Assembly (NCBI RefSeq): GCF_036567765.1
Contig: NZ_DATCTU010000102.1
Span: 1-50,519 of the forward strand
DNA: 50,519 bases
Reading direction: 5' to 3'
Origin: Pseudobacteroides sp.
GTDB lineage: Bacteria; Bacillota; Clostridia; Acetivibrionales; DSM-2933
Positions 35,254-43,499 of the stretch are shown here, piece after piece; the first letter of the stretch is position 1, and every line of letters begins with the position of its first letter. A program made the translations under genes and the position numbers. The notes below the pieces were generated by a model. It did not search any database, was not told the origin of the DNA, and saw only the letters and a list, made by a program, of their open reading frames with translations.

Positions 35254-37341
35254 TTATTCCAATCCTTCAGTTTCGGATATATGCTTTTTGGCTTCTTCAA
35301 TAACCTTTGCACTCACAGGAGGCGGTGCTTCTTCATAACGTTCAAACCACATCTTGAAGTATCCCCTGCCATGGGTCATGGATCTGAGATCTGTTGCATA
35401 TTTGAACATTTCAGCCTGAGGCACTTCTGCCACAACCTGCTGCATGCCTTTATCCTGAGGATTCATACCTAGTATTCTGCCTCTTCGCTTGTTCAAATCA
35501 CCTATTATATCTCCCATGTAGCTATCGGGCACATATACCTCAATGCGGCAAATAGGTTCTAAAAGAGTGGGACTTGCCTGCTCAAGGCCTTTTTTATATG
35601 CAATGTGTGCCGCAATTTTAAACGCCATTTCCGATGAGTCTACTGTATGGTATGATCCATCAACTAATGTGGCTTTCAGGTTAACCACAGGATATCCTGC
35701 GAGAACACCTTTTAATATACTCTCCCTCAACCCTTTTTCCACGGCCGGGAAATATTGCCTGGGTACAGCACCGCCAAATATTTTTTCTTCAAACACCAGG
35801 TCTTCCTTATCACCATGTTCAAACTCTATCCAGACATGGCCATACTGCCCGTGCCCTCCCGATTGTTTCTTATGTTTTCCCTCAACCTTGACCTTTTTCT
35901 TTATTGTTTCTCTAAATGGTATCCTTGGATTGGCAAGGTTTACAGATACATTGAATTTAGCTTTCAACTTGCTTACTATTACATCGAGATGCTGTTCCCC
36001 AACACCTGAAATAATAGTCTGGTGGGTTTCGGTATTAAGGGATACCTTAAAGGTCGGGTCCTCATCCTGAAGCTTTTGCAGTCCTGCACTTATTTTTTCT
36101 TCATCCCCCTTGGTTTTAGGCTCAACTGCCAGTGAAATGGCAGGCTCAGGGAATTCTATCATATCTAGCATTATACTGTTTCCGGCATCACACAATGTAT
36201 TATTTGTATTTGTATGCTGAAGCTTTGCAACGCCACCAATTTCGCCTGCAATAAGCCTGTCAACGGGAACATGCTTTTTGCCTCTAATAACAAAAAGCTG
36301 ACCAATCTTCTCAGCTTTTTCTGTTCCTGCATTAAACACTGTTGAATCTGATTTTAAAGTTCCGGAATACACCCTCAACATGGACATCTTGCCAACAAAC
36401 GGGTCTGCAATGGTTTTGAACACAAGGACCGACAAGGGAGATGCAGGATCAACCTTTATTTCTACAGTGTTGTCATCGCCCTTCCTTGCGTTTACTATTT
36501 CTTTATCCACAGGAGAAGGCATGTATTCAACAATCGTATCCATAAGATACTGTACACCTGAATTGCTTATAGCTGAATTGCACAGAACCGGAGTAACCGA
36601 CAAGTCTAAAATCCCTTTCTTTAGGCCTTTTAACATCTCATCATGGGTAAATTCCTCACCGGCAAAAAACTTATTCATAAGGTCCTCATCTGTCTCTGCT
36701 ACTGCCTCTGCCATCATGTCTCTTATCTCCCTGATCCTGTCTGAAAGGCTCTCAGGTACAGGAATATCAACAAGCTTATCTTTTTCAAACTTCTTAGCCT
36801 TTATATCTATCATATCCAAGTAACCTGTAAATTTTCCGTTTTCCATTATGGGAATCTGTATAGGAATAATGCTCTTTCCGAAAATATCCTTCATTTGATC
36901 CACAACACCAAAGAAATCTGCATTTTCTTCATCTATTTTACTGACTACAAGCATTATGGGTATTCCCTGCTCTCTGGCATAATCCCAGGCCTTTTCCGTA
37001 CCGACAGCAACACCGCCTTTTGCCGGAGCAAGAATCAGTCCACAATCGGCTACCCTTATTCCCTGTTTAACCTCCCCCACAAAATCAAAATACCCTGGAG
37101 TGTCTATAAGATTGATCTTGATGTCCTTCCATTCACAGGGTGCTATTGCAGTGCTTATTGATATTTTTCTCTTTATTTCTTCGGGGTCATAGTCGCAAAC
37201 AGTAGTACCGTCTGCAATTTTTCCAAACCGGTCCAATACTCCGGTATTGTACATAATAGCTTCGGCAAGAGTAGTTTTTCCTGAGCCGCCATGACCCATG
37301 AGACAAACGTTCCTTATCTTATCACTTGTATACTCTTTCAT
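35254..37341 (-). CDS. EF-G-like translational GTPase
   Basis: A 695-residue protein with all domains of elongation factor G: GTPase (about 8-270), beta-barrel domain II, and domains III-V (HGRGYF near the end is shared with EF-G). The P-loop is GHGGSGKT (16-23) rather than the GHIDAGKT of true EF-G, switch II has DTPGYFDF, and the base-recognition motif is SKID rather than NKMD, which places it in the EF-G-like paralogue group. Its role is not settled; paralogues act in ribosome recycling or stress. It stands alone between a palindromic repeat and its terminator. The main fusA is expected elsewhere, near rpsL/rpsG. Confidence 0.9.
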   Translation of the reverse strand: MKEYTSDKIRNVCLMGHGGSGKTTLAEAIMYNTGVLDRFGKIADGTTVCDYDPEEIKRKISISTAIAPCEWKDIKINLIDTPGYFDFVGEVKQGIRVADCGLILAPAKGGVAVGTEKAWDYAREQGIPIMLVVSKIDEENADFFGVVDQMKDIFGKSIIPIQIPIMENGKFTGYLDMIDIKAKKFEKDKLVDIPVPESLSDRIREIRDMMAEAVAETDEDLMNKFFAGEEFTHDEMLKGLKKGILDLSVTPVLCNSAISNSGVQYLMDTIVEYMPSPVDKEIVNARKGDDNTVEIKVDPASPLSVLVFKTIADPFVGKMSMLRVYSGTLKSDSTVFNAGTEKAEKIGQLFVIRGKKHVPVDRLIAGEIGGVAKLQHTNTNNTLCDAGNSIMLDMIEFPEPAISLAVEPKTKGDEEKISAGLQKLQDEDPTFKVSLNTETHQTIISGVGEQHLDVIVSKLKAKFNVSVNLANPRIPFRETIKKKVKVEGKHKKQSGGHGQYGHVWIEFEHGDKEDLVFEEKIFGGAVPRQYFPAVEKGLRESILKGVLAGYPVVNLKATLVDGSYHTVDSSEMAFKIAAHIAYKKGLEQASPTLLEPICRIEVYVPDSYMGDIIGDLNKRRGRILGMNPQDKGMQQVVAEVPQAEMFKYATDLRSMTHGRGYFKMWFERYEEAPPPVSAKVIEEAKKHISETEGLE

Positions 37342-37485
37342 TTTAAATACCCCCTTAGATTTTATAATCCAAAAACGCAGTGCGTCTTTTGTATCCCATA
37401 CGGAGACTAAAATGTAGCCAAAACCAACCTATATATTTATATATAAGTACCGGGCTTTAAGGAATCCGTTTTTACTTTTAAAATA

Positions 37486-37583
37486 TTTAAAAATGATTAA
37501 TCTATTACATTTGTCTATCGCAAATCACGTTAAACCGTTCGTTATTTGCTCTGTCAAATGTAAGATTATTAACACTTTTAAAT
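37486..37583. repeat. 98-bp dispersed palindromic repeat, copy 2
   Basis: Same element as at 14958-15054: the shared 92-base core differs at six places by eye. Several of the changes sit in the inner loop and the long outer arms stay pairable. It lies between divergently transcribed genes. Confidence 0.85.
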
Positions 37584-37871
37584 TTAGTAATTTTACCCTG
37601 TGGAAAATATGGATACTGCCGTGTTATTATTTAAACCTAAGTTATATATAAAACAAATAAAAAATAATATCACTTGACAATAAATATGTAAGATTCATAC
37701 AAAAAATACTAGCATCTTTCAAGCTTCTTATTGTATGTTTTGATAGTATGTAAAATTTTATAGAAAATCATATATTATAATAAAAGATCCTATATAAATA
37801 ATTATATAATATTATTTAACAAAGTCAATTGAGTTTCCAATTTTTATATTATTGCGTACCTAAATAATTGC

Positions 37872-37901
37872 TTGACAACCCCGCTTTTTATATTGTAAAT
37901 T
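37872..37901 (+). promoter_or_regulatory. Candidate promoter of the aro operon
   Basis: TTGACA (37872-37877) is a perfect -35; TAAATT (37896-37901) 18 bases on is a fair -10. The transcript would have a leader of about 210 bases before the aroF start, long enough for a regulatory structure, but I recognise none. Confidence 0.5.
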
Positions 37902-38121
37902 AAAACTAACAATTTAAGTGGAACAAGCTGTATTAAAGGTGATACACTTTTCATGTTAGTCATGATCAAAAAGTAACTTTCCAAATAAATTGCTATTCCT
38001 TTAAGTATTTGTGCTTAAAAAGCATAATTGGTGTTATATATAAGTAATTGTCATTTCATATTCATGTACATTGAAATTTTTATTTTCACAGTATTTAATA
38101 ATTTTGAAAGGATAGATGTCT

Positions 38122-39147
38122 ATGGTAATAGTAATGCAGCCTGGTTCTAAGGAATCTGAAATAAACGAAGTATCAAAGGTTCTTGAATCCTTAGGCCTGG
38201 GGGTACATATCTCCAAGGGAACGGAAAGAACCATTATTGGAGTAATAGGTGATAAAAGGCTATTAAACGATGTTCCGCTGGAATTGATGACCGGAGTGGA
38301 AAAACTTGTTCCCATTGCTGAATCATATAAACTGGCAGGCAAAACTTTCAGACCTGAATCCAGTATTATAGATGTAGGCGGAGTCAAAATCGGAGGCAAG
38401 AAAATTGTAATGATGGCTGGTCCCTGTGCTGTTGAGAGCCGCGAGCAGATTTTAGAAGCAGCCCGTGCTGTAAAGAAATCAGGTGCCCAAATCCTAAGGG
38501 GAGGGGCATACAAGCCCAGAACATCTCCCTACGCTTTCCAGGGGCTTGAAGAAGAAGGCCTCAAATATCTTAAGGAAGCAAAGGATGAAACAGGACTTCT
38601 GCTTATAACAGAGGTTACCAGTGAGAGAGCTGTAGAATCGGCAGCATCGTTTGTAGATATGTTCCAAATCGGTGCCAGGAACGTACAGAACTTTTATCTG
38701 TTAAAAGAGGTCGGGCGTTCAATGAAACCAGTTCTTTTCAAACGCGGTCCGTCTACTACAATTGATGAATGGCTCAATGCCGCCGAGTATATCATGAGTG
38801 AAGGAAACTACAATGTTATCCTTTGCGAAAGGGGCATACGCACATTTGAAACTGCCACAAGAAATACTCTTGATATTAGTGCTGTCCCGGTTTTAAAAAG
38901 CTTAAGCCACTTGCCCGTATTTATTGACCCGAGCCATGCGGGAGGAAAAGCCCAATACGTTGCACCGCTATCAAAGGCTGCTATAGCTGCAGGTGCCGAT
39001 GGTCTTATAGTTGAAGTCCACCCAAATCCCAAATGTGCCTTGTCAGATGCTGCACAGCAGCTTACTCCTGCCGCCTTTGACGATTTGTGTAAAGATATTT
39101 CAAAAATTGCCGAAATACTAGGGAGAGAATTTAAATATGGTGGATAA
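38122..39147 (+). CDS. aroF: 3-deoxy-7-phosphoheptulonate synthase (DAHP synthase, type I-beta)
   Basis: A 341-residue enzyme that joins phosphoenolpyruvate and erythrose 4-phosphate, the first step of aromatic synthesis. Residues about 1-70 are the ferredoxin-like regulatory domain (VIVMQPGSKESEI, ISKGTERTIIGVIGD) through which tyrosine inhibits the Thermotoga enzyme; the barrel follows with GPCAVE, RGGAYKPRTSPY, KRG, ILCERGIRTFE and DPSHAGG. I start at ATG 38122, nine bases after GAAAGGA; the ATG two codons earlier is too near that site. The 3' end overlaps tyrA by 11 bases. Confidence 0.95.
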   Translation: MVIVMQPGSKESEINEVSKVLESLGLGVHISKGTERTIIGVIGDKRLLNDVPLELMTGVEKLVPIAESYKLAGKTFRPESSIIDVGGVKIGGKKIVMMAGPCAVESREQILEAARAVKKSGAQILRGGAYKPRTSPYAFQGLEEEGLKYLKEAKDETGLLLITEVTSERAVESAASFVDMFQIGARNVQNFYLLKEVGRSMKPVLFKRGPSTTIDEWLNAAEYIMSEGNYNVILCERGIRTFETATRNTLDISAVPVLKSLSHLPVFIDPSHAGGKAQYVAPLSKAAIAAGADGLIVEVHPNPKCALSDAAQQLTPAAFDDLCKDISKIAEILGREFKYGG

Positions 39148-40234
39148 GAAGGTCACAATTATAGGCCTTGGCCTTATAGGGGGATCACTTGCAAGAGCAC
39201 TTAAGGAACGTGTTGGTATTACTGATATAACCGCTGTTAACAGAACCTCAGAATCAATAGATTCAGCCTTAAGGGACAAAACAATCTCACGGGGTTTTAA
39301 CGAATTAAACCGGCATGTTTATGATTCCGATATTATATTTATCTGTACTCCTGTCAGGCGTGCCATAGAGTATATAGAATTATTGAAGGATAAGGTCCGG
39401 CCAGAATGCATATTAACCGATGTAGGTAGCACAAAGTCAGAAATAATATCATATATTAACAAGATGGATAATCCCCCCTTGTTCATTGGCGGGCATCCTA
39501 TGGCAGGCTCTGAAAGTACCGGTTATGATGCAGGCTTTACCCATTTATTTGAAAATGCGTTTTATATTTTAACGCCAAGCAAAACAACTACAGATTATTC
39601 AATGGAACTTATGACCGATATTGTTAATAAAATCGGAGCAATACCGGTAAGAATAGGTGCCGAAGAACACGATAAAGCCACTGGCTGCATAAGCCATGTT
39701 CCACATATAATAGCTTCAACTTTGGTAAATATGGTAAGATGTATGGATTCAGAGGACGGCAAAATGAAGCTCCTTGCAGCAGGGGGATTTAAAGATATTA
39801 CAAGGATTGCCTCCTCAAGTCCGGAAATGTGGGAAAATATAGTTTTAAGTAACAAGGACCAAATTGGAGGAATTTTAGACTTTTACGTCGAATTACTTAA
39901 AAAGTTTAAAGTATCAATGGAAGAAGATGATTCCCATGCTATTATGGATTTTTTCAGATCCGCAAAAGATTACAGAGACACATTTTCAAATCACAAAAGG
40001 GGCTTGATTACCCCTCAGTATGACATACTGATTGATGTTGTAGACGAACCTGGACATATTGGTGAAATTGCAACACTACTTGGTAGCAATAAAATAAATA
40101 TAAAAAATATAAATGTATTAAATAACAGAGAATTCCAGCAAGGCTGCTTAAAAGTTACACTACCTGATTCAGGTAGCCTTGATGCTGCATATGAGGTCTT
40201 AATTAATAACGGCTATAAGGCTACTTGTATTTAA
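39137..40234 (+). CDS. tyrA: Prephenate dehydrogenase with ACT domain
   Basis: A 365-residue enzyme that turns prephenate into 4-hydroxyphenylpyruvate with NAD, on the way to tyrosine. The Rossmann motif GLGLIGGS is at about 10-17; CTPV, GGHPMAGSE (about 117-125) and the His in GCISHVPHI are typical catalytic-site sequence. An ACT domain ends the protein (about 295-362; YDILIDVVDEPGHIGEIATL), so feedback control by tyrosine is likely. Its start lies inside the end of aroF, so the two are translationally coupled. Confidence 0.95.
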   Translation: MVDKKVTIIGLGLIGGSLARALKERVGITDITAVNRTSESIDSALRDKTISRGFNELNRHVYDSDIIFICTPVRRAIEYIELLKDKVRPECILTDVGSTKSEIISYINKMDNPPLFIGGHPMAGSESTGYDAGFTHLFENAFYILTPSKTTTDYSMELMTDIVNKIGAIPVRIGAEEHDKATGCISHVPHIIASTLVNMVRCMDSEDGKMKLLAAGGFKDITRIASSSPEMWENIVLSNKDQIGGILDFYVELLKKFKVSMEEDDSHAIMDFFRSAKDYRDTFSNHKRGLITPQYDILIDVVDEPGHIGEIATLLGSNKINIKNINVLNNREFQQGCLKVTLPDSGSLDAAYEVLINNGYKATCI

Positions 40235-40290
40235 AAGCCGCATACGTCGTAGCAAACAGCCAACTCACTATAAGAACGGGGGAATGCAAA

Positions 40291-41571
40291 ATGTTGATCG
40301 AGCAAAGAGATTCTCTAAGGGGAGAAATTACTGTACCAGGTGATAAATCCATTTCCCACAGAGCAATCATGTTTGGTGCACTTGCAAAGGGTACCACTGA
40401 AATTGAAGGCTTCTTGATGGGAGAGGATTGTCTAAGTACCATTGACTGCTTTAGAAAAATGCAGGTTGGAATTGAAATTCTTCCTGGCAACAAGGTAAGA
40501 GTGCACGGCAACGGCCTTTACGGCTTAAAGCCCCATCCTGCAAATTCTCCATTAAACACCGGAAAATCGGGTACTTCAATCAGGCTTTTACTTGGTATAC
40601 TGGCCGGTCAGCCATACAATTCAACTGTTGTGAGGGATGACTCCGCCCAGAGAAAGCCAGTTGGAAGGGTAGTTAAGCCGCTTCGTCAAATGGGGGCTAA
40701 CATAACCGGCAGGGAGGATGGAAATCTATGTCCATTATTGGTATCTCCCTCAAAGTTAAAGGGAATTAAATACGAGCTCTCCTTTGTCAATAACGAAATC
40801 AAGTCCCCTCTTTTAATAGCCGGGCTTTATGCAGAAGGTGAAACCACTATAGTCCAGGCCGTAAAGACCAGGGATCATACTGAGCTCATGCTAAATTACT
40901 TTGGTGCAGATATTAAGGTAGACGGACTAACCGCAACCAGCCGCAGAATAGAAAATCTCTACGCACAGAAAGTTGAAATTCCTGGTGATATTTCAATAGC
41001 TGCGTATTTTATTACAGCCGGTCTTCTTACTCAAAACTCCGATATAACAATCAAAAACGTTGGTTTCAATCCGACAAGAACCGGATTTATAGATGTATAT
41101 AAAAAAATGGGTGCAAAAATAGAAATATTTAACGAAAGAATGGCCGGCAATGAAAAGGTTGCCGACATAAGGGTTGTTTCGTCCGACTTGAAGGCTTGTG
41201 ATATTGAGGGTGATATTATTCCCCGCCTTATAGATGAAATCCCCATAATAGCAGTTGCTGCAACTAAAGCTAAGGGTACAACCACAATCAAAAACCTCAA
41301 AGGCTTTAAGATCAAAGAATCCGGCAGGGTTAAAGCTATAGTGACAGAACTTTCAAAGGTTGGTGCCAACATTCGTGAAACTGATGACGGTCTCGTTATT
41401 GAAGGCGGCAAGCCTTTACGCGGAACCATAATAGAAAGCTACAATGACGCTTCAATAGCTATGTCAATGTCTATTGCAGGCCTTTACGCAGAGGGTGAAA
41501 CAATGATAAGAAAAGCACAGGTTGTTGACCTTGCTTTCCCTGACTTCTTCCCTCTTTTGAATAATTTATAG
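40291..41571 (+). CDS. aroA: 3-phosphoshikimate 1-carboxyvinyltransferase (EPSP synthase)
   Basis: A 426-residue EPSP synthase, the sixth step of the shikimate pathway. PGDKSISHRAIM (about 15-26) binds phosphate, NTGKSGTSIRLL (about 89-100) is the conserved turn where most enzymes have GNSGTT/A, and RDDSAQRKPVGRV follows. The KSGTSIR form belongs to the class II-like enzymes. I start at ATG 40291 after GGGGGA; an upstream in-frame ATG at 40225 lies in the tyrA end and has no ribosome site. It is the third gene of the aro operon, 56 bases after tyrA. Confidence 0.95.
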   Translation: MLIEQRDSLRGEITVPGDKSISHRAIMFGALAKGTTEIEGFLMGEDCLSTIDCFRKMQVGIEILPGNKVRVHGNGLYGLKPHPANSPLNTGKSGTSIRLLLGILAGQPYNSTVVRDDSAQRKPVGRVVKPLRQMGANITGREDGNLCPLLVSPSKLKGIKYELSFVNNEIKSPLLIAGLYAEGETTIVQAVKTRDHTELMLNYFGADIKVDGLTATSRRIENLYAQKVEIPGDISIAAYFITAGLLTQNSDITIKNVGFNPTRTGFIDVYKKMGAKIEIFNERMAGNEKVADIRVVSSDLKACDIEGDIIPRLIDEIPIIAVAATKAKGTTTIKNLKGFKIKESGRVKAIVTELSKVGANIRETDDGLVIEGGKPLRGTIIESYNDASIAMSMSIAGLYAEGETMIRKAQVVDLAFPDFFPLLNNL

Positions 41572-41630
41572 GATGTAGTGATAAATTTGTGATTTCTGTG
41601 TATAAGCATACCATTAGGTTTAGTAACTTC

Positions 41631-41662
41631 ACAGGCATTCCTTTTCAAGGAGTGCCTGTTTC
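41631..41662 (+). terminator. Probable terminator of the aro operon
   Basis: ACAGGCATTCCTT and AAGGAGTGCCTGT pair with one mismatch around TTC, 60 bases after aroA. Only TTT follows, so the U-tract is weak. Confidence 0.55.
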
Positions 41663-42129
41663 GATATGTAAAAATCAAGGACCTATACACATAACTTTCT
41701 TTGATTTATATTACTCAATTATAGTTGTTCAACGAAAATATTTATATTTTTTGCTCTATGCTTTTTCATTCATCCATTCATCATTTACCTTTAGCCACCA
41801 TGTTTTTGCTCATGTTGGGCAAAACAACCAGTTGTAATGGCTAATAATTGTGCTGTATTTGCAATCGGCTGTTTGTTTTGTTTCTTAATTGTTTAATTGT
41901 ATTAATCAATTAATGATTTCAAAAAAAGGAACCAATTGCCCCTTTATTTTGTAAATAATACGGAAAATATAAATTTTTCTTCGGCAATCATGCAATTCTC
42001 ATACAATCCATCTTAAAAGCCGATTTCTTGCCAACTCATCCATTAATTTAAATCAATTATTTCTTGTTTCTTTATTATCACAGGTTAAAAAATCAGGGAT
42101 TCCTTTTCGGGAAATCTGTTGACAGTTTT

Positions 42130-42485
42130 AACCCGCAAATGCAGAGAGGAAAAATTCATTCCGGCAAAACTTCTGCGTGCCGAACTTTTTGCTAAAAAGA
42201 GCACTTGTCTTGAATATATTTTTTTGCGATTGGTAATCTGGTAATCTCCTGTTTTTGGAAATCTTTTTAGAACTAAAGAACTAAAACGTAAGTATTTCAG
42301 GCATTTTCGTCAGACTGGAAATTTGTTCGAATTATCAATAAATTTTAAACATGTATAAACGTAAGAACAAAGCCGGGAACACTATAAGTACAGCCGAAGA
42401 CAGTTGTTAATACCGTTGCAGAGGTTGTGTCGGAAGTTGCACAGGAAATTGAAAAGCAGGAATACACCCTTTTTCAGCAGCTCTA
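42130..42485 (+). pseudogene. Degenerate coding remnant, origin unknown
   Basis: Two stretches read like protein but are cut by stops and frame changes: one beginning CREEKFIPAKLLRAELFAKK (about 42140-42235) and one with TVVNTVAEVVSEVAQEIEKQ followed by a short tail and TAA (about 42400-42485). I cannot name the parent gene. It borders the RHS locus and GGGACG motifs, so loss of an old mobile or toxin gene is possible. Confidence 0.3.
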
Positions 42486-42532
42486 ACGTAACAAAGAGTC
42501 ACGAGGGAATCGTCCCCGTCCACTTGTTATAC

Positions 42533-42570
42533 AAAAAAAATGCGACAAGTTAGAACCGTCCCTTGTCGCA
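42533..42570 (-). terminator. Terminator of the RHS/immunity operon
   Basis: On the minus strand TGCGACAAG and CTTGTCGCA pair perfectly around GGACGGTTCTAA and are followed by eight T. It lies 13 bases after the immunity stop. The loop has the GGGACGGTTCT motif that is common in clostridial palindromic repeats. Confidence 0.88.
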
Positions 42571-42582
42571 AACCTCCATTTC

Positions 42583-43185
42583 TTAAAAATTCCTATTAAC
42601 ATCTGAAAATAAAGCATTAAAAATTTTTACTTCTCCCTCATACAAAAGTTCTGTTTCAATATTCGGGACATTTATACTAACAATACTTTTATCTAATTTT
42701 GTAAACCCAATAGAGAATAATTTATTATTTAAATTATTTATTTGTGAACTTTCCAAAAATTCTTTTTCATCATAATAATTAAATTGCAAGTCATCATTTA
42801 ATAAACTTTTCCTTGTTTCAACAATATACGTATAAAAATAATCTCCTAATAAACTAATGTAAATTTCCAAGTCAATACGTCTACCATTTAACACGTTCAA
42901 AAGTTCTAAATCATCATCTAGTATTGGTTGATTTTTATGTAACAATGCAGAAAAATGTATACTAGGGTATTCAGTGTTTGTCCATTTAGTAATATAGTTT
43001 TCGAAAAACACAGATTTGATGATTTCATAGCATTTTTCACTTAATAGTCTTCGACGTTTTGAATTTTTTAAAACATCAATATATTTATTATGTTCAATTG
43101 ATTTTTTGTAATAATTACTTGAATATCTGCAATTTTGTGGATAGAACGTGTAAATTAGTTCTATCAAATTATTAACTTCTTTCAC
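42583..43185 (-). CDS. Putative immunity protein for the RHS toxin
   Basis: A 200-residue soluble protein without a known enzyme motif. It opens KEVNNLIELIYTFYPQN and has LLHKNQPILDDDLELLNVLNGRRIDLEIYISLLGDYFYTYIVE in its middle, a pattern I associate with immunity proteins placed after RHS toxins in Firmicutes; no fold name is offered. I start at GTG 43185 because AGGAGG stands seven bases before it; an upstream TTG at 43212 lies within a palindrome. It is the gene directly after the toxin end of the RHS gene on the same strand, 137 bases away, and is followed by a strong terminator, which is the standard toxin-immunity order. Confidence 0.7.
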   Translation of the reverse strand: MKEVNNLIELIYTFYPQNCRYSSNYYKKSIEHNKYIDVLKNSKRRRLLSEKCYEIIKSVFFENYITKWTNTEYPSIHFSALLHKNQPILDDDLELLNVLNGRRIDLEIYISLLGDYFYTYIVETRKSLLNDDLQFNYYDEKEFLESSQINNLNNKLFSIGFTKLDKSIVSINVPNIETELLYEGEVKIFNALFSDVNRNF

Positions 43186-43203
43186 TTTTCTCCTCCTAGT
43201 GCC

Positions 43204-43243
43204 GCTTAACAAAATAAATTTCTAGAAATTCATTTTGTTAAGC
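43204..43243. repeat. 40-bp near-perfect palindrome before the immunity gene
   Basis: GCTTAACAAAAT-A-AATTTCT and its complement AGAAATT-C-ATTTTGTTAAGC leave a single mismatched pair. It ends a few bases before the immunity ribosome site, so a hairpin here could affect transcription or translation of that gene. Confidence 0.8.
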
Positions 43244-43258
43244 AGCTAATAAATATGA

Positions 43259-43310
43259 AGTGCATTTTGCATAATTCATTTCTTAGAAATAAATTATGTT
43301 CAAAAGCACT
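43259..43310. repeat. 52-bp imperfect palindrome after the RHS stop
   Basis: AGTGCATTTTGCATAATTCA and the complement of TTATGTTCAAAAGCACT pair with few bulges around a centre ATTTCTTAGAAAT. That centre is nearly the centre of the 40-bp palindrome beside it, so the two may be related copies. It starts 13 bases after the RHS stop. Confidence 0.75.
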
Positions 43311-43322
43311 AGCAACTATAAT

Positions 43323-43499
43323 CTATTTTCCCTTCTTTGACCTATTAGAATTAGAACCCTTATCAAAATCTTTGTCATTAAGTAATTTTTTTGCCGCCTT
43401 TGCGTTTTTATTTCCTGCTTTAGCGTCTTTTTCTATTTCACCTATCGTTTTATCATAATATTCTTTAGGAAACTTCTGGTTAATTGAACCTTTCTTATG
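43323..43499 (-). other. Toxin tail domain of the RHS protein
   Basis: The last 58 codons follow the conserved RHS core and a hydrophobic stretch. The segment has no Cys and one His at its edge, is Lys/Asp-rich and mostly helical by pattern, with a K-F-P-x-E-Y-Y-D-K-T start. I recall similar tails on other Firmicute RHS proteins but can give neither family name nor activity. So short a domain suggests a nuclease or a binding peptide; that is inference. Confidence 0.5.

Larger units (their letters stand above)
37342..38121. other. Intergenic region between the divergent EF-G-like and aro genes
   Basis: No protein gene is seen in these 780 bases. They hold the second copy of the 97-bp palindromic repeat (37486-37583) and a sigma-A-like promoter with a leader of about 200 bases before aroF. 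I looked for a T-box sequence in the leader and found none. Confidence 0.55.
41572..42582. other. One-kilobase gap with gene debris
   Basis: No intact gene is seen. The left end holds a weak terminator; 42130-42485 reads as broken coding sequence; 42490-42570 has two GGGACG-type motifs and the immunity-gene terminator. The part between 41670 and 42130 shows only AT-rich sequence without features I can name. Confidence 0.5.

Noticed and set aside
43204..43243. Resemblance of the palindrome ends (GCTTAAC and GTTAAGC) to integron attC boxes
   Set aside because: The two halves are almost perfectly complementary and only 40 bp long, without the inner L boxes and extrahelical bases of attC, and no integrase or cassette array is present.
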